Below the pieces are notes generated by a model that saw only the letters and a program-made list of their open reading frames with translations, did not search any database and was not told where the DNA came from. A stretch of DNA of 64,000 nt from Siphonodentalium dalli (lineage: Eukaryota > Mollusca > Scaphopoda > Gadilida > Siphonodentaliidae). The DNA lies in contig CP136061.1 in NCBI GenBank assembly GCA_032622095.1, positions 19,598,991 to 19,662,990 on the forward strand, given 5' to 3'. Position 1 is the first letter of the stretch, and the number at the start of each line of letters is the position of its first letter. The position numbers were made by a program, and so were the translations under genes. Shown in pieces: positions 35,765-48,084 of the stretch.

Positions 35765-36290
35765 TCTCATATATATTTTGAAGACCTCTGTTTGTCTGTC
35801 ATTTATACAAATCTACGATTCTATACCGATCGGGACGAAACTTGGTACGTGTGTGTAGTTTGACCAGGCGGTCGTCGTTGTCGTATTGGCGATCCCGTGC
35901 AGCGCAGACGAGATCTCGGAAACGGGTGGAGCTATCGACTTGAAATTTGCTCTGTGAATGTATCTTGCCCCGGATACGAATTTTATCGGGTCGCCAAGCC
36001 CGTGTGACGCCAGCTTCGCGCATGCGCAGACGAGATCTCGGAAACGGGTGGAGCTATCGACTTGAAATTTGGTATGTGAATGTATCTTGCCCCGGATACG
36101 AATTTTATCGGGTCGCCGAACCCGTGCGATGCCAGCTTCGCGCATGCGCAGACCATATCTCGGAAACGGGTAGAGCTATCGACTTGAAATTTGATTTTTG
36201 AATAGCCCGGACAACGGTCGGGCTGGGTAGAGCTATCGACTTGAAATTTGGTTTTTGAATAGCCCGGACAACGTCGGACACATCAGCTAG
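35765..36290 (+). mobile_element. Helitron-like unit 3
   Basis: TC at 35765 and CTAG at 36287-36290. The end segment (gacttgaaatttggtttttg + hairpin) is duplicated at 36180-36240 and 36240-36290. Confidence 0.75.
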
Positions 36291-36935
36291 TCTATACTAT
36301 ATATTTTGAGAACTCCGTGTATTCGAGAGATAGCCCACACCCTCCGGACCTCAATGAATGAGTATTGATATACCCCACTAAACTTTGACAAACACCAGTA
36401 ATGGTGTGTAGATCATTTACATATCTCTCCTATATATTTTGATACAATCTATGTAATTTACATATCTCTCTTATATATTTATGTTTGTGTGTGTGTGTGT
36501 GGGTACTTCATACAAATCTACGATTCTCGACCGATCGGGACGAAACTTGGTACGTGTGTGTAGTTTGACCAGGCGGTGGTCGTTGTCGTATTGGCGAGCC
36601 CGTGCGACGCCTGTGCAGCTCATGCGCAGACGAGATCTCGGAAACGGGTGGAGCTATCGACTTGAAATTTGCTATGTGAATGTATCTTGCGCCGGGTACA
36701 AATTTTATCGGGTCGCCGAGCCCGTGCGACTCCCGTGCAGCGCATGCGCAGACGAGATCGGGTCGCCGATCCCGTGCGACGCCAGCTTCGCGCATGCGCA
36801 GACCAGATCTCGGAAACGGGTGGATCTACCGGGTACAAATTTTACTTATTGAAACGCGTGGAGCTAAAAATTAAAAAAATATATTAAAAAATGTCATGTT
36901 TCGGACAAGCCGCCGGTGGCGGGCTAACCTGCTAG
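36291..36935 (+). mobile_element. Helitron-like unit 4, end type as in copies 1 and 2
   Basis: It starts TCTATACTATATATTTTGAG, as the element at 139 does. It ends with the gccgccggtggcgggct hairpin and CTAG at 36932-36935. This is a different 3' end variant from units 1-3, so two subfamilies are joined in one array. Confidence 0.75.
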
Positions 36936-37400
36936 TCTACTATATACTTTGAGAACTACGTATATAAATATATGTGTATATTTGACCTCTATAGACTCGA
37001 AAACGGCTGGCTCGATTGAGCTCAAACTTCCCATCTAAGGGTAAAATTCACGGGAATCGTCGTCGCGGCGTTTTGGAGAAGCTCCGAGCACTCATTATCC
37101 ACTCCCAATCATCAAAATCACCGTCCTCGGCACTGCGGGAGGTTAAGGCAGACACGCTCTTTATATTGACCACATTTGGCGTTGTTAACCGAGTAACTCT
37201 CATTATTGCCATCGGCGTTGCTAAACGGTCACCTATGCGTACGAATGCGTACGAAACTACGGATGCAAAACGCACCGGAACCGGAATGCATTTATCTTTA
37301 TTAAAAAGGCATAATTAACTCATTGGAATGCATTTATCTTTATTAAAAAGGCATAATTAACTCATTTCCGGTGAATTTGTGGTGAATATTTAGGGTGTCT
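36936..37400 (+). mobile_element. Helitron-like unit 5, 3' truncated
   Basis: It starts TCTACTATATACTTTGAGAA right after the CTAG of unit 4. The next 380 bp parallel 6331-6700 (gattgagctcaaacttcc, gagaagct(c/a)(c/t)gagcac, acgctctttat). No terminal hairpin or CTAG was found; the right border is approximate. Confidence 0.6.
37283..37366. repeat. 42-bp direct duplication
   Basis: Two perfect adjacent copies of a 42-bp unit starting ggaatgcatttatctttatt (37283-37324 and 37325-37366), inside the truncated Helitron unit. Confidence 0.9.
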
Positions 37401-38224
37401 TGGGGGGGGACTTACAGCACTCTTTATTTGGTTTGACCAAAATATACAAAAGAACCGAGAAATGGGTCACCTATTTGAACCCCTCTGGGGGCGGCCATTT
37501 TCGAATAAGGAATAAGTTGAGTACAAGTTGAGTACAAGCTGAAAACGCCGGATTTTTGTTTTGTTTTAATGGCGGCCACTTTGAATCAGTTGCCCATTAT
37601 GATTGGATTGTTCACAGTTCAAATTGACAATTCAAGCCAAATTGCATGCTTTGCGTCACTATACAGTGCACGTTTCTGTTACTACTGTTCACATATATAT
37701 ATGAAGGCAGATTAAACTCACCGAAATTGATCATCATAAGTGGTGTAAAGTGAACTTAATGCATATTTCTTTGTGTTTATTTGGTTATTTTTACATATCC
37801 TTCGAAATAATAGTGATCATATTTCCCGTATATAACCGATTAAATTGGAGAGAACCGACGCGATCGAGAGAGAACCGATCGAGATATCACAATTCGTAGT
37901 TTTCGCCGTTATAACTGGCACAACGGGGAATGAAGAAATTAATCGAATTATCGCCTCGATCGCTCAAAAATTGCGTTGTAACTGTCAAAATATTGCGAAA
38001 ATGTATAATTTGGATCATAAAGAACCGAAACAAATCAGACAAGAACCATCACAAACCGACGATAGAACGAATTCCGATGTAACAGTTACCACAGAGTGAA
38101 TCATGTTTACAAATATAGTTTGCAAATTAATGTGTGGGCTTTATTCTGGACTATCCCGTTCATGTGTTCCTGTAATACATGCAGCAATTTATTCATTAGA
38201 AACCAGTCACTTCTAGATAATGAA
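37401..38224. other. Satellite 5' flank, no recognised gene
   Basis: Contains a ggcggccattttcgaat and an atggcggccacttt word (37491 and 37569), similar to FB arm motifs but without an inverted partner. An 84-codon frame at 37845-38099 (+) has no recognised family. Confidence 0.35.
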
Positions 38225-38384
38225 GCTGGAGGGATCAGGTTACTATGTTTTCAGAGTTTTGTAGCTTTCGACCAGGAACCAGTCTATTCAACAAGTGACA
38301 TTGAGTGCGCGCAAATAAACAGACAGGAGAGTCGCAAAAACAATGACAGACGACAGCTAGATAGCAATTTCCTTCACAAAGCAA
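38225..38384 (+). repeat. Segmental duplication, copy A left part
   Basis: Matches 44878-45062: gctggaggg(g)atcagg/tcaga ttacta, gctttcgaccaggaaccagt, cattgagtgcgcgcaaataa, agagtcgcaaaaacaatgac. The satellite begins exactly where this match stops. Confidence 0.8.
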
Positions 38385-41300
38385 CTATATCAACTATATC
38401 AACTATATCAACTATATCAACTATATCAACTATATCAACAATATCAACTATATCAACTATATCAACTATATCAACTTTATCAACTATATCAACTATATCA
38501 ACTTTATCAACTTTATCAACTATATCAACTATATCAACTATATCAACTATATCAACTTTATCAACTATATCAACTATATCAACTATATCAACTATATCAA
38601 CTTTATCAACTATATCAACTATATCAACTATATCAACTATATCAACTATATCAACTATATCAACTATATCAACTATATCAACTATATCAACTATATCAAC
38701 TATATCAACTATATCAACTATATCAACTATATCAACTATATCAACTATATCAACTATATCAACTATATCAACTATATCAACTATATCAACTATATCAACT
38801 ATATCAACTATATCAACTATATCAACTATATCAACTATCAACTATATCAACTATATCAACTATATCAACTATATCAACTGTATCAACTATATCAACTATA
38901 TCAACTATATCAACTATATCAACTTTATCAACTATATCAACTACATCAACTATATCAACTATATCAACTATATAAACTATATCAACTATATCAACTATAT
39001 CAACTATATCAACTATATCAACTATATCAACTATATATATCAACTATATCAACTATATAAACTATATCAACTATATCAACTATATCAACTATATCAACTA
39101 TATCAACTATATAAACTATATCAACTATATCAACTATATCAACTATATCAACTATATCAACTATATCAACTATATATATCAACTATATCAACTATATCAA
39201 CTATATCAACTATATCAACTATATCAACTATATCAACTATATCAACTATATCAACTATATCAACTATATCAACTATATATATCAACTATATCAACTATAT
39301 AAACTATATCAACTATATATATCAACTATATCAACTATATCAACTATATCAACTATATCAACTATATCAACAATATCAACTATATCAACATTATCAACTA
39401 TATCAACTATATCAACTATATCAACTATATCAACTATAGCAACTATATCAACTATATCAACTATATCAACTATATCAACTATATCAACTATATCAACTAT
39501 ATCAACTATATCAACTATATCAACTATATCAACTATATCAACTATATCAACATCAACTATATCAACTATATCAACTATATCAACTATATCAACATCAACT
39601 ATATCAACTATATCAACTATATCAACTATATCAACTATATCAACTATATCAACTATATCAACTATATCAACTATATCAACTACATCAACTATATCAACTA
39701 TATCAACTATATCAACTATATCAACTATATCAACTATATCAACTATATCAACTGTATCAACTGTATCAACTGTATCAACTATATCAACTATATCAACTAT
39801 ATCAACTATATCAACTATATCAACTATATCAACTATATCAACTATATCAACTATATCAACTATATCAACTATATCAACATCAACTATATCAACTATATCA
39901 ACTATATCAACTATATCAACTATATCAACTATATCAACATCAACTATATCAACTATATCAACTATATCAACTATATCAACTATATCAACTATATCAACTA
40001 TATCAACTATATCAACTACATCAACTATATCAACTATATCAACTATATCAACTATATCAACTATATCAACTATATCAACTATATCAACTGTATCAACTGT
40101 ATCAACTGTATCAACTATATCAACTATATCAACTATATCAACTATATCAACTATATCAACTATATCAACTATATCAACTATATCAACTATATCAACTATA
40201 TCAACTATATCAACTATATCAACTGTATCAACTGTATCAACTTTATCAACTATATCAACTGTATCAACTGTATCAACTGTATCAACTGTATCAACTGTAT
40301 CAACTTTATCAACTATATCAACTATATCAACTATATCAACTATATCAACTATATCAACTATATCAACTATATCAACTATATCAACTATATCAACTATATC
40401 AACTATATCAACTATATCAACTGTATCAACTGTATCAACTATATCAACTGTATCAACTGTATCAACTTTATCAACTATATCAACTACATCAACTATATCA
40501 ACTATATCAACTACATCAACTATATCAACTACATCAACTATATCAACTATATCAACTATATCAACTATATCAACTATATCAACTATATCAACTATATCAA
40601 CTATATCAACTATATCAACTATATATATCAACTATATCAACTATATAAACTATATCAACTATATATATCAACTATATCAACTATATCAACTATATCAACT
40701 ATATCAACTATATCAACTATATCAACTATATCAACTATATCAACTATATATATCAACTATATCAACTATATAAACTATATCAACTATATATATCAACTAT
40801 ATCAACTATATCAACTATATCAACTATATCAACTATATCAACTATATCAACTATATCAACTATATCAACTATATCAACTATATCAACTATATCAACTATA
40901 TCAACTATATCAACTGTATCAACTGTATCAACTGTATCAACTGTATCAACTATATCAACTGTATCAACTACATCAACTATATCAACTACATCAACTACAT
41001 CAACTATATCAACTATATCAACTATATCAACTACATCAACTATATCAACTATATCAACTACATCAACTATATCAACTACATCAACTATATCAACTATATC
41101 AACTATATCAACTATATCAACTATATCAACTATATCAACTATATCAACTATATCAACTATATCAACTATATCAACTATATCAACTATATATATCAACTAT
41201 ATCAACTATATAAACTATATCAACTATATATATCAACTATATCAACTATATCAACTATATCAACTATATCAACTATATCAACTATATCAACTATATCAAC

Positions 41301-44261
41301 TATATCAACTATATATATCAACTATATCAACTATATAAACTATATCAACTATATATATCAACTATATCAACTATATCAACTATATCAACTGTATCAACTA
41401 TATCAACAATATCAACTATATCAACATTATCAACTATATCAACTATATCAACTATATCAACTATATCAACTATAGCAACTATATCAACTATATCAACTAT
41501 ATCAACTATATCAACTATATCAACTATATCAACTATATCAACTATATCAACTATATCAACATCAACTATATCAACTATATCAACTATATCAACTATATCA
41601 ACATCAACTATATCAACTATATCAACTATATCAACTATATCAACTATATCAACTATATCAACTATATCAACTATATCAACTATATCAACTATATCAACTA
41701 TATCAACTATATCAACATCAACTATATCAACTATATCAACTATATCAACTATATCAACATCAACTATATCAACTATATCAACTATATCAACTATATCAAC
41801 TATATCAACTATATCAACTATATCAACTATATCAACTATATCAACTATATCAACATCAACTATATCAACTATATCAACTATATCAACTATATCAACTATA
41901 TCAACTATATCAACTATATCAACTATATCAACTATATCAACTATATCAACTTTATCAACTATATAAACTATATCAACTATATCAACTATATCAACTATAT
42001 CAACTATATCAACTTTATCAACTATATAAACTATATCAACTATATCAACTATATCAACTATATCAACTATATCAACTATATCAACTATATCAACTATATC
42101 AACTATATCAACTATATCAACATCAACTATATCAACTATATCAACTATATCAACTATATCAACATCAACTATATCAACTATATCAACTATATCAACTATA
42201 TCAACTATATCAACTATATCAACTATATCAACTATATCAACTATATCAACTATATCAACTATATCAACTATATCAACTATATCAACTATATCAACTATAT
42301 CAACTATATCAACTATATCAACTACATCAACTACATCAACTATATCAACTATATCAACTATATCAACTATACCGACTGTATCAACTATATCAACTATACC
42401 AACTATATCAACTATATCAACTATATCAACTATACCGACTGTATCAACTATATCAACTATATCAACTATACCGACTGTATCAACTATATCAACTATACCA
42501 ACTATATCAACTTTATCAACTATATCAACTATACCGACTGTATCAACTATATCAACTATACCAACTATATCAACTATATCAACTACATCAACTACATCAA
42601 CTATATCAACTTTATCAACTATATCAACTATATCAACTATATCAACTTTATCAACTGTATCAACTGTATCAACTGTATCAACTGTATCAACTATATCAAC
42701 TATATCAACTATATCAACTATATCAACTATATCAACTATATCAACTATATCAACTATATAAACTATATCAACTATATATATCAACTATATCAACTTTATC
42801 AACTATATCAACTATATCAACTATATCAACTATATCAACTATATCAACTATATCAACTATATCAACTATATCAACTATATCAACTATATCAACTATATCA
42901 ACTATATCAACTATATCAACTATATCAACTATATCAACTATATCAACTATATCAACTATATCAACTATATATATCAACTATATCAACTTTATCAACTATA
43001 TCAACTATATCAACTATATCAACTATATCAACTATATCAACTATATCAACTATATCAACTATATCAACTATATCAACTGTATCAACTGTATCAACTTTAT
43101 CAACTATATCAACTATATCAACTGTATCAACTGTATCAACTGTATCAACTGTATCAACTTTATCAACTATATCAACTATATCAACTATATCAACTATATC
43201 AACTATATCAACTATATCAACTATATCAACTATATCAACTATATCAACTATATCAACTATATCAACTATATCAACTATATCAACTATATCAACTTTATCA
43301 ACTTTATCAACTATATCAACTATATCAACTATATCAACTATATCAACTATATCAACTATATCAACTATATCAACTATATCAACTACATCAACTACATCAA
43401 CTATATCAACTTTATCAACTATATCAACTATATCAACTATATCAACTATATATATCAACTATATCAACTTTATCAACTATATCAACTATATCAACTATAT
43501 CAACTATATCAACTATATCAACTATATCAACTATATCAACTATATCAACTATATCAACTGTATCAACTGTATCAACTTTATCAACTATATCAACTATATC
43601 AACTGTATCAACTGTATCAACTGTATCAACTGTATCAACTTTATCAACTATATCAACTATATCAACTATATAAACTATATCAACTATATCAACTATATCA
43701 ACTATATCAACTATATCAACTATATCAACTATATCAACTATATCAACTATATCAACTATATCAACTTTATCAACTTTATCAACTATATCAACTATATCAA
43801 CTATATCAACTATATCAACTATATCAACTATATCAACTATATCAACTACATCAACTACATCAACTATATCAACTTTATCAACTATATCAACTTTATCAAC
43901 TATATCAACTATATCAACTATATCAACTATATCAACTATAACAACTATCAACTATATCAACTATCAACTATATCAACTATATCAACTATATCAACTATAT
44001 CAACTATAACAACTATCAACTATATCAACTATCAACTATATCAACTATATCAACTATATCAACTATATCAACTATATCAACTATATCAACTATATCAACT
44101 ATATCAACTATATCAACTATATCAACTATATCAACTATATCAACTATATCAACTATATCAACTTTATCAACTTTATCAACTTTATCAACTATATCAACTT
44201 TATCAACTATATCAACTTTATCAACTATATCAACTTTATCAACTATATCAACTTTATCAAC
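38385..44261. repeat. 5.9-kb satellite of a 9-bp unit (TATATCAAC)n
   Basis: About 650 copies of TATATCAAC. Point variants are TTTATCAAC, TGTATCAAC, TACATCAAC, TATATAAAC and TATACCGAC (the last only around 42370-42540). Length variants are a 3-base loss (aacatcaac) and a 4-base gain (tatatatatcaac). The variants are not random: a block of about 480 bp with ordered TTT/TGT/TAC variants at about 42961-43441 repeats at 43442-43921. Large parts of 39300-40640 resemble 41340-42770. Long open frames on both strands (Ser-Thr-Ile or Val-Asp-Ile repeats) follow from the 9-bp period and are not genes. Confidence 0.97.
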
Positions 44262-44264
44262 TTT

Positions 44265-44400
44265 TGAGACGAAAATCATTTATTAAAATGTTAATTTTTA
44301 AGTCTATGAACTAGTAATTTAGACAGTTGTTGTCGAATTTCGCGCGATAGACTGGTCCTTGTCTTTGTTCACCGAGTTGAAGACGTAGTAACCTGGCCTT
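44265..44400 (+). repeat. Segmental duplication, copy A right part
   Basis: Matches 45082-45215: gacgaaaatcatttatt / ggcgaaaattattcatt, then acagttgttgtcgaatttcg and cgatagactggtcctt/cgtctttgttcacc. It resumes immediately after the satellite. Confidence 0.8.
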
Positions 44401-44877
44401 CTCTGCAATAATGAAGCAATTGATAATTTGGTGGTGTCTCGCCGCCGATTATGGGAACTGATTACGAAAAAGCAATGCGAATAGGATTAACATTCGCCTA
44501 AATTCCACAAGGATTTCTTGTATTTTGCATTTTGAAGAAGCCGAATGTGTCCAAGTATTTAAGAGATAAGGTTGGAGCGGGGACAACTAAACGGAAAAGA
44601 AATGCCAAAAACGACTTCGATTCCGAAAATTCCCAGTACCCCTGAGTACCCAGAATAAATTTAAGTTAACTATAGGTTGAAGCCCTATAAATTAATGGAT
44701 CCCCAAACAGTCTGGGATAGGTTCTTAATTTGTTTTTCTCTTTCAGGTCATTCGAGATTTATATCAAGGCGAACACCGTGGACTTCCAAAATTCATTCTA
44801 TCCAAGAACTACCCTGATTTCTGTATTGGAATAAACTGGAGGATAGTGTACGTGGCTGGAGGGGTCAGATTACTAAG
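44401..44877. other. Unique DNA; possible short exon at 44746-44948
   Basis: After a tctctttcag acceptor-like site (ending 44745) the + strand is open for about 69 codons starting VIRDLYQGEHRGLPKFILSK. It runs into the duplicated segment before a stop. I do not recognise it and no partner exon is visible, so this is only a possibility. Confidence 0.2.
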
Positions 44878-45215
44878 GCTGGAGGGGTCAGATTACTACG
44901 TTTTCAGATATGTAAAGCTTTCGACCAAGAACCAGTCTATTCAAAAGAGACATTGAGTGCGCGCAAATAAACAGACACAAGCAATGCACGCAAATAAACA
45001 GACACAAGAGTCGCAAAAACAATGACGACGACAACTAGATAGATAATTTCATTCACTATTAAGCATTTTTTTTCAATTTTGGAGGCGAAAATTATTCATT
45101 GAAATGTACTGTTACTTCCATGAATTAGAAATATAAACAGTTGTTGTCGAAATTCGCGCGATAGACTGGTCCTCGTCTTTGTTCACCGAAAAGTTGAAAA
45201 CGTATGAACCTGACC
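44878..45215 (+). repeat. Segmental duplication, copy B without satellite
   Basis: Left (44878-45062) and right (45082-45215) parts match the sequences that flank the satellite. In between stands only about 20 bp (ttaagcatttttttt-like) instead of 5.9 kb. A small extra duplication (acgcaaataaacagacacaa) occurs near 44988. Confidence 0.8.
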
Positions 45216-45660
45216 CTTTCTGTGTTAGTGTGCACGACATAACAATGCTGGACAAAACAACATCTAACATCAGTCCAACTTCCCAACCCGCGTGCTAATA
45301 CGTCCGAGAGGATCCCGCCCTTGACGAAATACTGATACATACAGATGCAGCGGTGTAAATTGACACTCCTTATGCAAAGATATTTAATTTATTATTTTAA
45401 GACTAGTATAGCAATTCACAAAAATGGAGATCAACAGCAATGAAGAGTAAATAATATTAATGTAAAAAAATATTCGGTAAATTCACGAATGCATATATAA
45501 TAGACTACTTTCTACCTATCAACATTATATTAATAAAAAATCGGCTCACGCCGATAAAGATGACGAGAAAATATCCACCAGTATCAATTTCAAGCTTGAA
45601 ATTGTGTTCGCTTTTGTGATAATTCAAAGTGCAGAAGGAGCCATATTTATTGAGGGAAAT
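45216..45660. other. No recognised feature
   Basis: AT-rich DNA between the duplication and the 67-bp array. A tttatt word at 45646 is an AATAAA on the minus strand, about 880 bp past the gene B stop, and could serve as its polyadenylation signal; this is speculative. Confidence 0.25.
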
Positions 45661-45689
45661 GTTTAGATAATACGTTCGGTAGTTGAACT

Positions 45690-46107
45690 TATTATCTGAA
45701 CATTTCCTGTCGGATAACTACTCATCAGTGATGCTTTGGCATAGAGAGGGTTAACCCTTATTTTCTGAAAATTTCCTGTCAGATAACTACTCAGCATTGA
45801 TGCTTTGGCATAGAGATGGTTAGCTTATTATCTGAACATTTCCTGTGGAATAGCTACTTATCAAGTGTGCTTTAGTATAGAAAGGGTTAAACTTATTATC
45901 TGAACATTTCCTATGTGATAACTACTGATCAATGATGCTTTAGTATAGAAAGGGTTAACCTTATTACCTGAACATTTCCTAAGGGATAACTACTCATCAA
46001 TGACGCTTTACTATAGAAAGGGTTAAACTTATTATCTGAACATTTCCTGTCGGATAACTACTCATCAATGATGCTTTTGCATAGAGAGGGTTAACTTATT
46101 ATTTAAT
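45690..46107. repeat. ~67-bp tandem repeat, six copies
   Basis: The unit reads ttattatctgaacatttcct, then gataactactcatcaatgat, then gctttggcatagagagggtt. Copies start near 45690, 45758, 45829, 45895, 45961 and 46029. An inverted start (gaaatgtttagataat at 45658) precedes the array. Confidence 0.9.
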
Positions 46108-46525
46108 ATATCACCCCTCCCTCCAACTTACTGTGACATAATTTGAAAGTTTAAATGAGACAAATAATTCCAATTAATAATCACAATTTGAATTGGTTGA
46201 GTCTTGCGCCACATTAATTCGTGTCCTCATAACTTAAGTGAACTCGCCATGTTAAAGAGAGCAGCAGACATTATCACTGCAGACAAAGATTTTCTAACAC
46301 CATTCCTTGCCAAAACATATGACAGTCTGTCCATTTATGTGCGCCTTTCTCCCGTCTCATGACTCATACCATATTAAAGGTACCGCTGTCCATGTTCTTG
46401 GCACATTCAGCGTACTCGAACCACACGTACCCAATGTGTACATAATGTACGTCGCATATAACTCAAGCTTGTCTACATGATTGTGTCTATGTTTCCACGC
46501 TCCACGAATAAATTTTCCGATGATT
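46108..46525. other. Probable 3' UTR/downstream region of gene B
   Basis: Lies directly downstream of the gene B stop codon on the minus strand. Nothing else recognised. Confidence 0.35.
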
Positions 46526-46596
46526 TCATGTTTTTCCGTATTTAGAACTCTTCTGGATATCAGACACATCGATCAACTTCCTGATAAACAAACAAC
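46526..46596 (-). CDS. AGPAT: Gene B last coding exon, AGPAT-like C terminus
   Basis: Acceptor ttatttcacag ends at 46597. The exon's first two bases complete a Gly codon started in the exon at 57280. It then encodes CLFIRKLIDVSDIQKSSKYG, KT and a TGA stop at 46528-46526. This parallels the conserved AGPAT3/4 ending (RRLIGVTEIEKGSSYGN). The other two frames have stops within a few codons and do not fit. The preceding intron is about 10.7 kb and holds FB3 and several MITEs. Confidence 0.82.
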
Positions 46597-46796
46597 CTGT
46601 GAAATAAAAACAAAATAAGTTTAAATTATAGAATGTCTACTTATTACTGGTGACTGCGAACATATTGAATAAAACCTGGTTAAAGGCTGGCTTAATGTTT
46701 TAAGCATCAAATTACACGTATACACACATCACTTTATTATATAATATCATTGAGGAAGATCCAGAACTTAGATATATCGAACATTTCCGGTTGAAC

Positions 46797-47319
46797 AAAA
46801 GATACGGGCGGCGTTGGCGATGGGTGTGCTGTTAAAATATTCAGCTCCGTCAAAAACCGCCATAAACAGAAAGAATAGTAAAATATAGACTTTGTACTTA
46901 TACCAATAAGAAATATGGCATAAACAGTATGTTATTGTGAAATCTTTTTCCTTTGTTATGTAAACAAAAGCAAAAAACGTTACACAGCCTGGATTTTGTT
47001 TAGATCCGGATATGGTAAACATAAAGAGCGTTAATTGTTACTGTTTTCCTGATATGGAAATAATAAAGAGCGTTTATATCATTTGTGTGTGATTAACCAA
47101 TAGAATTGCGCTGTGTTATGTAAACAAGCAAACCCTCTATAACACGAGCAGGTTCTTGTTTACGTACACACCGAACGTCTCGACGAAAATATACTATTTA
47201 CGCGCTGATTATGTTTGGCATATGAGCAACACTATATATTTTAATATTCCTTCTGTTAATGGCGATTTGAACACATATGAATATTTCTGCAACGAACGCC
47301 ACCCGTGCCTTTAAACTGA
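46797..47319. mobile_element. Palindromic MITE, inverted relative of 8881-9243
   Basis: The ends gatacgggcggcgttggcga and cgaacgccacccgtgccttt are inverted to each other. The body (ataaacagaaagaatagtaa, tggcataaacagtatgttat, tccggatatggtaaacataa) is the reverse complement of the intron 2 copy in gene A. This copy carries an extra ~150 bp near 47070-47220. It lies in the last intron of gene B. Confidence 0.7.
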
Positions 47320-47717
47320 CTCAATGCATACGATTTAACATAAAAGTCTGTAAAACAATTATCAACAAGTACATGAAAACAGATTTACTTGCTCCCATTT
47401 TCATTTTTAATAATTCTCCAATAATATATCTTATATTTTATATCAAAACCATTGTTATGTAAATATTACTGTTACAGTAGAATTACGATAAAAGTCCAAT
47501 TAGTCCAATAAGATACCAAAGTTTAATAACATTTTACAGTAAACATTGGAAAAGGTATAAGCATTGAAAAATATTTTGAAAATTATATTCAGACTAAAAT
47601 ATTTGAATTACTACACGATTAGAGATGTTTGTTGACAAATCACTGTAACAGGTTTATCTACATAACACTGGTTTAAAAAACGCAGCATTTTGTTATAGGA
47701 GAACTATCAATAATACA
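47320..47717. other. Intron DNA, no recognised feature
   Basis: AT-rich sequence; nothing supported. Confidence 0.35.
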
Positions 47718-48084
47718 TACACTCTTAGAACAAATGTGTATAAATACTACACAATATGTGTTACATTTGATCTTAAATAAAATTGTGTAGAATGCATCAT
47801 GACATAAATGTGTCGTCGGAATTTTATCAACATTGAATATGAGTGAATGTGTGAGTATATTATATCTAATAGATGAAATATTTTCTATTTGAGACATAGA
47901 TCTCGTAAAAGCTGCCATAATACAAAATTGGCAGCTGCTTTAAAACTTTGTGCTACACAATTATGTGTTGTTCAGTTTTTACACAAACATAGTGTATAAC
48001 AAAGTTTAAAGCTACTGCCAATTGTTTGTTCTGTGGTTGCCTTTACGAGTTTTGTGTCTCCAATAGAACACGTTTCATCTTATA

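Noticed and set aside
34838-36887. Many overlapping 60-120-codon frames in the Helitron array
   Set aside because: They arise from the GC-rich ~116-bp module repeated on both strands; sequences are repetitive and shift frame between units.
38096-43951. Very long open frames (up to about 480 codons) with Ser-Thr-Ile, Ile-Asn-Tyr or Val-Asp-Ile repeats
   Set aside because: They follow from a 9-bp satellite without stops in several frames on both strands; frames change wherever a unit gains four bases.
46357-46525. Minus-strand frame overlapping the gene B last exon
   Set aside because: A different frame from the one that joins in phase to 57280; the AGPAT-like ending is in the other frame and stops at 46526.
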